Source: Desulfovibrio sp. | GTDB lineage: Bacteria > Desulfobacterota > Desulfovibrionia > Desulfovibrionales > Desulfovibrionaceae | Length of the DNA: 5,354 nucleotides | NCBI GenBank assembly: GCA_009773975.1 | Contig: VSMX01000147.1 | Coordinates: 1-5,354 of the forward strand | Direction: 5' to 3' | In this document: positions 1 to 5,040 of the stretch, one piece after another | Layout of the letters: each line of letters starts with the position of its first letter | Position numbering within the stretch: the first letter of the stretch is position 1 | Position numbers and translations under genes: made by a program | The notes under the pieces: generated by a model | What the model saw: only the letters and a program-made list of their open reading frames with translations | Database searches by the model: none | What the model was told of the DNA's origin: nothing

Positions 1-594
1 AATGTGAAAAATCCGCTGGAATGTTATCTGTACATCAATAACGAGGTCAGGGCGGCCAATGTCGATGCCCTGCGCAATCTGAAAAGCGATACGGCCGCAG
101 CAATTCTCTGGGCAGGCGCGTTTTTGCGCCTGCCGCGTTCCGTCTCAAGGGCCGGTTTTGCGGATCACCGCTATTTCAGCTATCAGGGCAAGCCGATTGG
201 GGAATCCTGGCATCTTGGCTTTGATCTGGCTTCCATACGCAATGCGGAAGTTCCGGCGGCCAATAATGGTCGGGTTATCTTTACCGGCGAAATGGGCATT
301 TATGGCAACCTGCTTGTTATTGATCACGGTCTGGGCGTGATGTCGCTTTATTCGCATTTGAGTGAAATACTGGTCAAGGCAGGAGAAGTTGTCGGCAAGG
401 GCCAGCTGATTGGCAAGACAGGGAGCACGGGCCTGGCCTTTGGCGATCATCTCCATTTCGGCATGCTTGTGGGCGGTGTTGAGGTAACCCCGCTGGAATG
501 GATCGACCCGCGCTGGATACGCACCAATGTGGTTGAAAGGATTGGCGCCGAATTCTTCCCTGGCGCGGGCGCGCCGGCCCAGGGCCAGAGGTAG
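1..594 (+). CDS. M23 (LytM/LysM-associated type) metallopeptidase, 5'-partial
   Basis: Zinc-dependent peptidoglycan endopeptidase that cuts peptide cross-links in the cell wall, acting outside the cytoplasmic membrane. Numbering from the GTG at position 4, the core metal-site residues of the LytM fold are all present: H70 and D74 in HLGFD, H118 in YSH, and H149 and H151 in DHLHFG. Family knowledge assigns H70, D74 and the last histidine as zinc ligands and the first histidine of HxH as the catalytic base, so the domain looks active. A beta-rich stretch typical of the fold (residues 81-145, with GNLLVIDHG and GEVVGKGQLIGKTG) lies between them. The frame is open to the first base of the window and the GTG has no convincing ribosome site. 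I therefore read this as the C-terminal part of a longer protein whose signal peptide and N-terminal domain lie upstream. The tail after residue 180 is rich in Gly, Ala and Pro. The gene ends facing uppP, with hairpins in between. M23 identity is secure; the exact cell-wall substrate is not. Confidence 0.93.
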   Translation, partial: NVKNPLECYLYINNEVRAANVDALRNLKSDTAAAILWAGAFLRLPRSVSRAGFADHRYFSYQGKPIGESWHLGFDLASIRNAEVPAANNGRVIFTGEMGIYGNLLVIDHGLGVMSLYSHLSEILVKAGEVVGKGQLIGKTGSTGLAFGDHLHFGMLVGGVEVTPLEWIDPRWIRTNVVERIGAEFFPGAGAPAQGQR

Positions 595-625
595 GGATCG
601 GCAATCCGGGGTTTTTCCGTTCCAG

Positions 626-667
626 GGCGAGGACTCCGAAACATTATAATGTTTCGGAGTCCTCGCC
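626..667. repeat. Perfect 42-base palindrome in convergent spacer
   Basis: Each half is 21 bases (starting GGCGAGGACTCCG) and the second half is the exact reverse complement of the first, so the sequence reads identically on both strands with no spacer. It sits 31 bases after the stop of the peptidase gene and between two convergent genes, where a bidirectional transcript-ending hairpin would be useful. No T-run follows it on either strand, so it is not a canonical intrinsic terminator. It could instead block 3' exonuclease, act with Rho, extrude as a cruciform, or be a mobile palindromic repeat unit. Confidence 0.9.
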
Positions 668-668
668 G

Positions 669-798
669 TCAGGCGTAAGCCTGGCGCGGCGGCATAGCCG
701 CCGTAAGCGAGCCGAAACCACGTTTTCGGCGAAGCGATCTTGACTTTGAATACGAAGTATTCAATGTTTGAGTTCTATTGTCGCTTGACGCGACAATA
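669..798. repeat. Run of five short hairpins between convergent genes
   Basis: Five further inverted repeats follow the 42-base palindrome, one after another. At 670-683 there is a 5-bp stem around a GTAA tetraloop, which fits the stable GNRA type. At 687-703 there is a 7-bp GC-only stem with loop ATA. At 711-730 there is a 7-bp stem with a 6-base loop. At 746-764 there is a 7-bp stem with loop CGAAG. At 776-798 there is a 9-bp stem with loop TTGAC, ending directly against the uppP stop codon (799-801). Each stem was checked base by base. The dense packing suggests a structured 3' region for one or both transcripts, or a composite intergenic repeat. None has a downstream T-run. No protein is encoded here that I can support. 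Confidence 0.75.
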
Positions 799-1587
799 TT
801 ACCTGACGATCATGAAATAAAAAAACGGCGCCAGAAGAAGCCTGTATATGGCAAAGGGAATCAGGGTGATTCGCGAAAGCAGGGAGATAAAAACCCTGAT
901 GACCAGCAAGGATGACAAAAAGGCGCAAACAAGGCCTGTCAGGAAGAAAGACAGATTGTCCGCCGTGAAGAGGGCGTGGTTTTTCAGGATTTCATGGCCG
1001 CTGGCCGCAAACATTACGGGCACGGCCGCGATAAAGGAATAGGTGACAGCCAGCCCGCGCTGCGCGCCAAGAAGCATTCCGCCCATGATTGTGGCTGCCG
1101 AGCGGGAGAAACCTGGCCAGAGCGCCAGGCATTGGAAAAGGCCGATGCCCAGGGCCATTTTGGGCGTTAGCTCGTCAAGCGATGCAGTTGACGGCGCAGG
1201 GCGCAGTTTTTCCACCAATATCATGCACAAGGCGCCTGTTATCAGCGCCGCGAACACGGTGGCCGGCGAAAAGAGCTGATCCTTGAAAAGGCTGTGCAAA
1301 AGCAGCCCGAACACGCAGGCGGGCAGGGTGGTGAGCAAAAGCAGCCAGATGCCGCGCCAGCCCGCAAAGCCTTTTTGGCCAAACAGAAGGCCACGGAAGC
1401 GTTTCCAGTAAAGGACAACAACAGCCAGAATTGCGCCAGGCTGAATGATGACCGTGAAAATGTCCGCCTTTTCGCCTTCAAAATGCAACAAATGCTCGGC
1501 CAGAATCAAATGGCCGGAAGACGAAATTGGCAAATATTCCGTAATTCCCTCAATCAAACCAAGTATCAGTGCAATAATTGTGTCCAT
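799..1587 (-). CDS. uppP: Undecaprenyl-diphosphate phosphatase (UppP/BacA family)
   Basis: Integral membrane enzyme that dephosphorylates undecaprenyl diphosphate to undecaprenyl phosphate, regenerating the lipid carrier for peptidoglycan and O-antigen synthesis; overproduction gives bacitracin resistance in well-studied relatives. At 262 residues it matches the usual family length of about 260-280. The N-terminal signature EGITEYLPISSSGH is present. By alignment from memory to the E. coli enzyme, E13, E17, S23 and H26 correspond to its catalytic-region residues E17, E21, S27 and H30. The second signature PGFSRS lies at residues 158-163, with R162 matching the essential arginine. Several hydrophobic segments alternate with short charged loops, as expected for this polytopic family. 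The ATG at 1587 places the first signature at the normal distance, but the ribosome site is weak (only a GAG-like element about 6 bases upstream). The gene is monocistronic in view: it diverges from the small gene at 2004 and converges on the peptidase gene. The promoter is not clear. Confidence 0.97.
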   Translation of the reverse strand: MDTIIALILGLIEGITEYLPISSSGHLILAEHLLHFEGEKADIFTVIIQPGAILAVVVLYWKRFRGLLFGQKGFAGWRGIWLLLLTTLPACVFGLLLHSLFKDQLFSPATVFAALITGALCMILVEKLRPAPSTASLDELTPKMALGIGLFQCLALWPGFSRSAATIMGGMLLGAQRGLAVTYSFIAAVPVMFAASGHEILKNHALFTADNLSFFLTGLVCAFLSSLLVIRVFISLLSRITLIPFAIYRLLLAPFFYFMIVR

Positions 1588-1722
1588 GTCTCAAAATCCG
1601 GATAAAAATTGACAAATCGGGCTTTGGAAATTTTTTTCAAGGCACAATTTCTACTTTTATTGAGACTATAAATCAATTCCGGCAACGCATGGAAATTTGG
1701 GGAATTGTTGCAATAATACTTG

Positions 1723-1891
1723 GCAAACGTTTTAGAGCGTTTGCGTAATGAAATCAGGCAAACTTCCCGGTGGCTGCAACAGCAGAAACCGGTCAGCCGA
1801 AGGCCGTCCCGCAGGGACGTTTGCGTTGCCGGCTTTGCTGGCTTACGCAAATGGACAGCAGAGCTAAATAAGCCGCAGCTTGCCTGCGGCT
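1723..1891. repeat. Hairpin cluster with competing pairings
   Basis: Inverted repeats occur in series. 1723-1744 has a 7-bp stem (GCAAACG/CGTTTGC) with an 8-base loop. 1767-1792 has an outer 5-bp stem (CCGGT/ACCGG) enclosing an inner GCTG/CAGC stem. 1805-1819 has a 6-bp stem with loop GCA. 1820-1851 has an outer 7-bp stem (TTTGCGT/ACGCAAA) enclosing a 6-bp inner stem with one G-T pair. 1871-1891 has an 8-bp stem with a 5-base loop. In addition, 1740-1748 is the exact reverse complement of 1843-1851, which would enclose the middle three hairpins in a larger cloverleaf-like structure. The same 9-mer, CGTTTGCGT, occurs at 1738-1746 and 1818-1826, so alternative folds compete. The cluster could be a leader RNA, a small RNA gene or an intergenic repeat element; the sequence does not decide between them. 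Confidence 0.6.
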
Positions 1892-1910
1892 GAAAATACG
1901 GAAGCGCAAA

Positions 1911-1949
1911 TGAATGAAAATATCCATTGCAAATGGATATTTTCATTCA
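1911..1949. repeat. 18-bp perfect hairpin, loop GCA, upstream of small gene
   Basis: The arms at 1911-1928 and 1932-1949 are exact reverse complements separated by only three bases. The arm sequence is AT-rich (ATATCCATT at its centre), unlike the GC-rich stems nearby. The right arm ends six bases before the TG of a candidate extended -10 element and covers the position where a -35 would lie. It could be a DNA operator for a dimeric repressor, a cruciform, or the terminator-like end of the preceding structured region; no T-run follows. Confidence 0.8.
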
Positions 1950-1954
1950 GTAAA

Positions 1955-1963
1955 TGCTATAAC
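1955..1963 (+). promoter_or_regulatory. Candidate extended -10 promoter for the 68-residue gene
   Basis: TGCTATAAC matches an extended -10 (TGn followed by TATAAC, five of six consensus bases). It lies 40 bases before the ATG at 2004, giving a leader of about 30-35 bases. No good -35 hexamer exists at 17 bases because that position falls in the arm of the 18-bp hairpin; extended -10 promoters can work without one. This is a prediction from sequence only. Confidence 0.4.
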
Positions 1964-1988
1964 TGGATGTTAACGTCCGAAAATGTTC

Positions 1989-1994
1989 GAGGAG
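1989..1994 (+). promoter_or_regulatory. Ribosome binding site deciding the start at 2004
   Basis: GAGGAG is a strong match to the anti-Shine-Dalgarno sequence and lies nine bases before the ATG at 2004. The in-frame ATG at 1983 lies upstream of this site and has no purine-rich element of its own, so 2004 is the preferred start. Confidence 0.75.
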
Positions 1995-2003
1995 AATCTC
2001 CCC

Positions 2004-2210
2004 ATGGCGACAATCATTGAGCAAAGCGAACTTGTTTCACGGGCCCTGGTTTTTTTGTCCGAAAAATGCGCCGAAAATCCGGATGGGGATCTGGCCGCAA
2101 TGCTTGACGAGGCCGGCATGCGCTTCAATCTCGGCCCCGGGGACGCGGCCTGCCTTGAAAGACTTTTCAGAAAGGAAGTTGTGGAAAGAAAAAAACGGTC
2201 CGAAAAATAA
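2004..2210 (+). CDS. Small conserved-looking protein of unknown function, 68 residues
   Basis: Not assigned to a known family. The protein begins MATIIEQSELV, is predicted to be mostly helical and soluble, and has no signal peptide, membrane segment or cysteine cluster (two isolated cysteines only). Its first two thirds hold two amphipathic helices (around residues 6-21 and 30-42). A GPGD turn at about residues 47-50 is followed by a third helix, and it ends in a strongly basic tail (KEVVERKKRSEK). The layout resembles small helix-turn-helix-sized or adaptor proteins, but no recognisable DNA-binding motif can be defended. Gene-like features are the strong ribosome site, codon usage similar to its neighbours, and an upstream promoter-like element. 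I infer it is a real gene. The stop is followed by an AT-rich stretch without a terminator. Confidence 0.72.
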   Translation: MATIIEQSELVSRALVFLSEKCAENPDGDLAAMLDEAGMRFNLGPGDAACLERLFRKEVVERKKRSEK

Positions 2211-2296
2211 AAATTCGAGGACTGCCTTATTTGTTGTGGTTCAGACTTTTTCCGAGAAGATGTCTTTATTGGCAAGTTCCTTTGTGGTTTGAGACC

Positions 2297-2393
2297 TCGG
2301 CCTTCAGGCCGAACAAGCCCGTACCCCGCAATCCCGCAATCTCGGCGGGGTACCAGACTCGGGCGCAAGACGCAAAGCCCCGAAGGGCTTTGC
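2297..2393. repeat. Three GC-rich hairpins in the spacer before the dehydrogenase
   Basis: 2297-2312 is a 7-bp stem (TCGGCCT/AGGCCGA) with a 2-base gap, realistically a 4-base loop. 2321-2353 is a 9-bp stem (GTACCCCGC/GCGGGGTAC) with a 15-base loop. 2372-2393 is a 9-bp stem (GCAAAGCCC/GGGCTTTGC) with loop CGAA. A tandem duplication of the 8-mer CCGCAATC (2326-2333 and 2334-2341) begins in the stem of the middle hairpin and fills most of its loop. The group lies 87 bases after the small gene and could stabilise the 3' end of its transcript. No T-run follows any stem. Confidence 0.7.
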
Positions 2394-2455
2394 TACCAAT
2401 TTGGTTGGCGGGCAGGAGGCTTGTTGCGGCAAAATATTTTTTCCATGAGCCGGTT

Positions 2456-2484
2456 TTGCGGATCGCGTTATTCCGTGATATTTC
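2456..2484 (+). promoter_or_regulatory. Weak promoter candidate for the dehydrogenase gene
   Basis: TTGCGG at 2456-2461 is followed after 17 bases by TATTTC at 2479-2484, with a TGA just before it giving an extended -10 character. The -10 matches consensus at only three of six positions, so this is tentative. It would give a leader of about 35 bases before the ATG at 2527. Confidence 0.3.
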
Positions 2485-2526
2485 TGCTTCACCGCGCAAA
2501 CATCCCAAACTCTCACGGAGATTCGC

Positions 2527-3429
2527 ATGGAAGGAAAGGAAAAAATCGGCTGGATCGGCACAGGCGTAATGGGCGTGCCAATGGCAGGGCATCTCATGGA
2601 TGCCGGCTATGAGCTTGCGGTTTACAATCACAGCAAATCCAAAAGCGGATCCCTGCTTTCCAGGGGCGCCAAATGGGCCTCGTCGCCCGCGGAAGCAGCC
2701 GCCAACAGTGATATTGTCTTTTCGATTGTCGGCTATCCAAAGGATGTTGAAGAAATCACGCTTGGCGAAAATGGCTGCCTCAAGACATTAAAAAAAAGCG
2801 GCATTTTTTGCGACATGACAACATCCAGCCCCGAGCTTGCCAGGCGAATAGCGGCAAGGGCCGCGGATCTCGGCTGTTGCTCCCTGGACGCTCCCGTTAC
2901 GGGCGGCGATGTCGGGGCAAGGGACGCCAGCCTGTCCATATTTGTGGGGGGCGATGCCGCCGCATACGAAAAAATCCTCCCCTGCCTTGAATGCATGGGC
3001 AAAAAAATACTGCATTGCGGCGGTCCGGGCACAGGGCAGGCCGCAAAGCTGGCCAACCAGATCGCGGTGGCCGGCGTCATGTTCAGCGTCTGCGAATCCC
3101 TGCTTTTCGCGCAGGAAGAAGGTCTTGATGTCGCAAAATGGCGCGACCTTGTCTGTTCGGGCGCGGCTGGCAGCATTGCCATGACCACGCTTGGCCTTAG
3201 AATGATGAAACTGGATTATTCGCCTGGTTTTTTCGTCGATCACTTTGTCAAGGATCTCGGCCTTTGCCTTGAGGAATGCCGCAAGATGCGCCTTGTCCTG
3301 CCTGGCGCGGAACTTGCGGAAGAATTGTACCGCGGAATCCAGGCCAGGGGAGGGGGCAGCAGCGGCACGCAGATCCTGATTTCCGCCCTTGCCGGGCTTT
3401 CCGGCAAAAAATGGCGCTCCCATTCATAA
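2527..3429 (+). CDS. NAD(P)-dependent beta-hydroxyacid dehydrogenase (3-hydroxyisobutyrate dehydrogenase family)
   Basis: Cytoplasmic oxidoreductase that interconverts a beta-hydroxyacid and the matching oxo- or semialdehyde acid. The 300 residues match the family length. The N-terminal Rossmann motif GTGVMGVPMA is at residues 11-20, followed by VYNHSKSK after the second strand; the absence of an acidic residue there, with basic residues nearby, suggests NADP(H) preference (inference). The family substrate-binding signature DAPVTGGDVGA begins at residue 121. The catalytic lysine is K174 in GQAAKLANQ, and the second conserved KDL motif is at 242-244. The all-alpha C-terminal domain is complete. 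Candidate substrates include 3-hydroxyisobutyrate, tartronate semialdehyde, succinic semialdehyde and 4-hydroxybutyrate-type compounds; motifs alone cannot choose. CGGAG six bases before the ATG supports the start. The truncated transporter gene follows 43 bases later on the same strand, so the two may once have shared a transcript. Confidence 0.93.
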   Translation: MEGKEKIGWIGTGVMGVPMAGHLMDAGYELAVYNHSKSKSGSLLSRGAKWASSPAEAAANSDIVFSIVGYPKDVEEITLGENGCLKTLKKSGIFCDMTTSSPELARRIAARAADLGCCSLDAPVTGGDVGARDASLSIFVGGDAAAYEKILPCLECMGKKILHCGGPGTGQAAKLANQIAVAGVMFSVCESLLFAQEEGLDVAKWRDLVCSGAAGSIAMTTLGLRMMKLDYSPGFFVDHFVKDLGLCLEECRKMRLVLPGAELAEELYRGIQARGGGSSGTQILISALAGLSGKKWRSHS

Positions 3430-3440
3430 ACAGCACTTGT

Positions 3441-3461
3441 CCGGGGCCTGCCCGGCCCCGG
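3441..3461 (+). repeat. GC-rich hairpin between dehydrogenase and transporter genes
   Basis: CCGGGGCC at 3441-3448 pairs perfectly with GGCCCCGG at 3454-3461 across a 5-base loop. The stem is entirely G-C. It starts 11 bases after the dehydrogenase stop and ends 11 bases before the transporter ATG. There is no T-run, so it is more likely an RNA-stability or translation-limiting hairpin than a strong intrinsic terminator; the only purines near the transporter start (GG at 3460-3461) lie in its arm. Confidence 0.65.
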
Positions 3462-3472
3462 ATAATGTCAAG

Positions 3473-4330
3473 ATGATCTTGAATCAGGACGGAACGCGGG
3501 TTGACCATACTGCCGCGGCAACGTTGCTGCTGCAACTGTTCATGAGCGTGGTTGACGGCACAATCGTGAATATCGCCCTCCCTGTCCTCACGAGGGAGTT
3601 TGCGGTTTCCAGTTCTGACGTCATCTGGGTCATTACAATTTACCAGCTGTCCATAACCATGCTCCTGCTTTCCCTGGCCTCGCTTGGGGAAAAAACATCC
3701 TATCGCAGGATATTCATTACCGGCGTTGTTGTTTTCACCCTGGCTTCCGCTTTTTGCGGGGCTGCAAGATCTCTTGAAATGCTGGTGGCCGGCCGCGCCA
3801 TACAGGGCATGGGCTCGGCCTGCATCATGGCCGTCAATCCGGCCCTTGTCAGGCTTGTCTATCCGCGCGCCCTGCTTGGCCGGGGCATGGCCTTCAATGC
3901 CATGACAGTGGCCACGGCCACCGCGATTGGCCCAACACTCGCGGGCGCTATCCTCACAATAGCTTCCTGGCACTGGCTTTTCCTGATCAATGTGCCCCTG
4001 GGCATGATTTCAATATACATGGCCCAAAAAAGCCTGCCCCCAAATCCGTCCGGGCCGAAAAAGGGCAAATTCGACAAGCTCGGCGCTGTATTCAATGCCA
4101 TTGTTTTCGGCCTGGTGTTTTACGCGGCGGGGAGTTTTTCAAGACAGGACAATCTTGCGCCAAGCCTTGGGTTGCTGGTTTTGGGCGCGGTTGCGGCCAT
4201 TTTTTATATTCGCCGCGAAACTTCCAGGCCAATGCCGATTTTCCCGCTGGATCTTTTCCATAATGTAAAATTCACCCTCTCCATAGTTACCTCAATCTGC
4301 TCGTTCACGGCCCAGATTGATGGAGAATGA
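3473..4330 (+). CDS. MFS drug:H+ antiporter, DHA2/EmrB-QacA type, C-terminally truncated (probable pseudogene)
   Basis: N-terminal part of a 14-helix major facilitator exporter of the inner membrane, a family that extrudes drugs or other small molecules in exchange for protons. From the ATG at 3473 it has 285 residues; full-length relatives have roughly 450-500. Visible family features are VVDGTIVNIALP in helix 1, a degenerate motif A loop (LGEKTSYRR) after helix 2, RAIQGMGSA in helix 4, and the antiporter motif region IGPTLAG followed by WHWLFLINVPLG (helices 5-6). About eight complete membrane segments can be counted. The reading frame then stops within helix 9, just after ICSFTAQ, where relatives continue into six more helices. 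No continuation exists in another frame before the next gene at 4414, so this is a deletion or rearrangement and not a simple frameshift. The start is uncertain because the ribosome site is poor; an in-frame ATG at 3389 lies inside the upstream gene and is unlikely. Function as an exporter is improbable. Confidence 0.85.
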   Translation: MILNQDGTRVDHTAAATLLLQLFMSVVDGTIVNIALPVLTREFAVSSSDVIWVITIYQLSITMLLLSLASLGEKTSYRRIFITGVVVFTLASAFCGAARSLEMLVAGRAIQGMGSACIMAVNPALVRLVYPRALLGRGMAFNAMTVATATAIGPTLAGAILTIASWHWLFLINVPLGMISIYMAQKSLPPNPSGPKKGKFDKLGAVFNAIVFGLVFYAAGSFSRQDNLAPSLGLLVLGAVAAIFYIRRETSRPMPIFPLDLFHNVKFTLSIVTSICSFTAQIDGE

Positions 4331-4338
4331 ACGGACAC

Positions 4339-4365
4339 TTGCGGGCGGCAAGCTGCTGTTATAAA
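4339..4365 (+). promoter_or_regulatory. Candidate promoter for the MBL-fold/flavoprotein pair
   Basis: TATAAA at 4360-4365 is a good -10 hexamer, with TTGCGG at 4339-4344 as a possible -35 at a short 15-base spacing. It lies 49 bases before the ATG at 4414, within the only gap between the broken transporter and the hydrolase gene. The short spacing keeps this tentative; transcription from upstream is also possible. Confidence 0.35.
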
Positions 4366-4413
4366 ATTTGTCCCGCGGATATGTTCCGTTAAAAAATAGT
4401 AAAAAGGTGTATT

Positions 4414-5040
4414 ATGCCAATAGCAAAATTCCCGATAGGCCCCCTGGGCACAAACAGCTATGTAGCCAATATCACATCCAATGCCTGCGTGATCGACGTG
4501 GGCGGCGAGCCGGAAGAAATACTCGCCTATGTTGATGAAAAAAAGCTCACAGTTACAGCAATCTGCATTACCCACCGCCATTTTGACCATATTTATGGCG
4601 TGGCCACGCTTGCCCGCGAGACCGGCGCTCCTGTCTATATCTCGCAAGGCGATGACGTGCTTGCGGACAATGAAGCCGGCAAGGGCGGCATCTGGGGCCT
4701 GCCGCCGGTTCCCGAATTTGACGCAGAGCCCCTGTTTCCTGGCAAGACCAGCTTCGCGGACATGGAATGCATGGTCCTTGAAACACCCGGGCATACTCCC
4801 GGGGGCGTTTCCCTGTATTTTCCTGAACTCAAGGCCGTTTTCAGCGGTGATTCCCTTTTTTACCGTTCAATAGGACGCACCGATTTCCCAATGGGCGATT
4901 CCGCCCAGCTGCTCAAGTCCGTGCGCCAGGTGCTTTTTACCCTGCCGGATGATGTGAAGGTCTATCCTGGGCACGGGCCGGAAACTTCGGTCGGTTTCGA
5001 GCGCAGGAACAATCCCTTTGCAGGGGATTTTGTCGCTTGA
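4414..5040 (+). CDS. MBL-fold metallohydrolase, compact glyoxalase II-like (YcbL-type)
   Basis: Cytoplasmic metal-dependent hydrolase of the metallo-beta-lactamase superfamily, closest by motif to short hydroxyacylglutathione hydrolases that cleave thioesters such as S-lactoylglutathione. The complete di-metal set is visible: H54, H56, D58 and H59 in THRHFDH, H127 in PGHTPGG, bridging D146 in SGDSLF, and H187 in PGHGPETS. The segment GRTDFPMGD (154-162) and the ending ERRNNPF are typical of this subgroup. At 208 residues it lacks the extra C-terminal helical domain of classical glyoxalase II, so the true substrate may be another thioester or a related molecule. The start is supported by AAAAGG six bases before the ATG. 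The gene overlaps the next one by four bases (TTGA), indicating translational coupling with a flavoprotein and hence a shared role, possibly in thiol or carbonyl stress. Confidence 0.93.
   Translation: MPIAKFPIGPLGTNSYVANITSNACVIDVGGEPEEILAYVDEKKLTVTAICITHRHFDHIYGVATLARETGAPVYISQGDDVLADNEAGKGGIWGLPPVPEFDAEPLFPGKTSFADMECMVLETPGHTPGGVSLYFPELKAVFSGDSLFYRSIGRTDFPMGDSAQLLKSVRQVLFTLPDDVKVYPGHGPETSVGFERRNNPFAGDFVA
5022..5027 (+). promoter_or_regulatory. Ribosome binding site supporting the TTG start at 5037
   Basis: AGGGGA lies nine bases before the TTG at 5037, inside the 3' end of the hydrolase gene. It is the only well-placed purine-rich site for the downstream frame and supports the unusual start codon. 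Confidence 0.55.

Larger units (their letters stand above)
1588..2003. other. 416-base divergent spacer, structured, no gene supported
   Basis: This stretch separates the start of uppP from the start of the small gene at 2004. The part next to uppP (about 1588-1720) is AT-rich and holds no convincing promoter; a TTGACA at 1609-1614 lacks a partner -10. The remainder (1723-1949) is a series of inverted repeats described separately. One minus-strand frame is open for about 126 codons here (1566-1946), but it has a shuffled, Cys/Ser-rich composition, overlaps the uppP start and crosses all of the hairpins, so I do not call it a gene. Confidence 0.6.
2211..2526. other. 316-base spacer before the dehydrogenase, no gene supported
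   Basis: This stretch holds three hairpins at 2297-2393 (annotated separately), an imperfect direct repeat (2235-2246 and 2283-2295, both beginning TGTGGTT and ending with a GAC), and a weak promoter candidate near 2456-2484. Frames that are open here on both strands run across the hairpins and into neighbouring genes, with compositions typical of noncoding translation. Confidence 0.6.

Noticed and set aside
626..667. Canonical Rho-independent terminator
   Set aside because: The palindrome has no natural loop and no T-run on either side, so the standard terminator label is not supported.
595..798. CRISPR array or insertion-sequence ends
   Set aside because: The repeats are inverted and unlike each other in sequence, with no regular spacers, no transposase frame and no target-site duplication that I could find.
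1609..1614. TTGACA as a plus-strand -35 element
   Set aside because: No acceptable -10 occurs 16-18 bases downstream and the next plus-strand gene starts almost 400 bases away.
1566..1946. 126-codon minus-strand frame in the divergent spacer
   Set aside because: It overlaps the uppP start, runs through all the inverted repeats and has a random-looking composition, so I treat the region as noncoding.
1983..2003. Upstream ATG at 1983 as the start of the small gene
   Set aside because: It precedes the strong GAGGAG site, which is correctly spaced for the ATG at 2004, and has no ribosome site itself.
2266..2631. Open frames on both strands across the third spacer
   Set aside because: They run through the hairpins into the Rossmann domain of the dehydrogenase in wrong frames and lack ribosome sites and motifs.
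2788..3423. 211-codon open frame on the minus strand
   Set aside because: Antisense to the dehydrogenase with no recognisable motif; the plus-strand protein explains the sequence fully.
3389..3472. ATG at 3389 as the transporter start
   Set aside because: It lies inside the dehydrogenase gene and would translate through the all-GC hairpin, adding a hydrophilic extension not typical of the family.
3248..3973. 241-codon open frame on the minus strand
   Set aside because: It lies wholly antisense to the dehydrogenase end and the transporter, both of which have clear family motifs. Its composition is rich in Gly, Arg, His and Cys with no domain, as expected for a shadow frame.
4204..4794. 196-codon open frame on the minus strand
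   Set aside because: It crosses the transporter breakpoint, the promoter gap and the hydrolase active-site region in antisense, and shows no domain.
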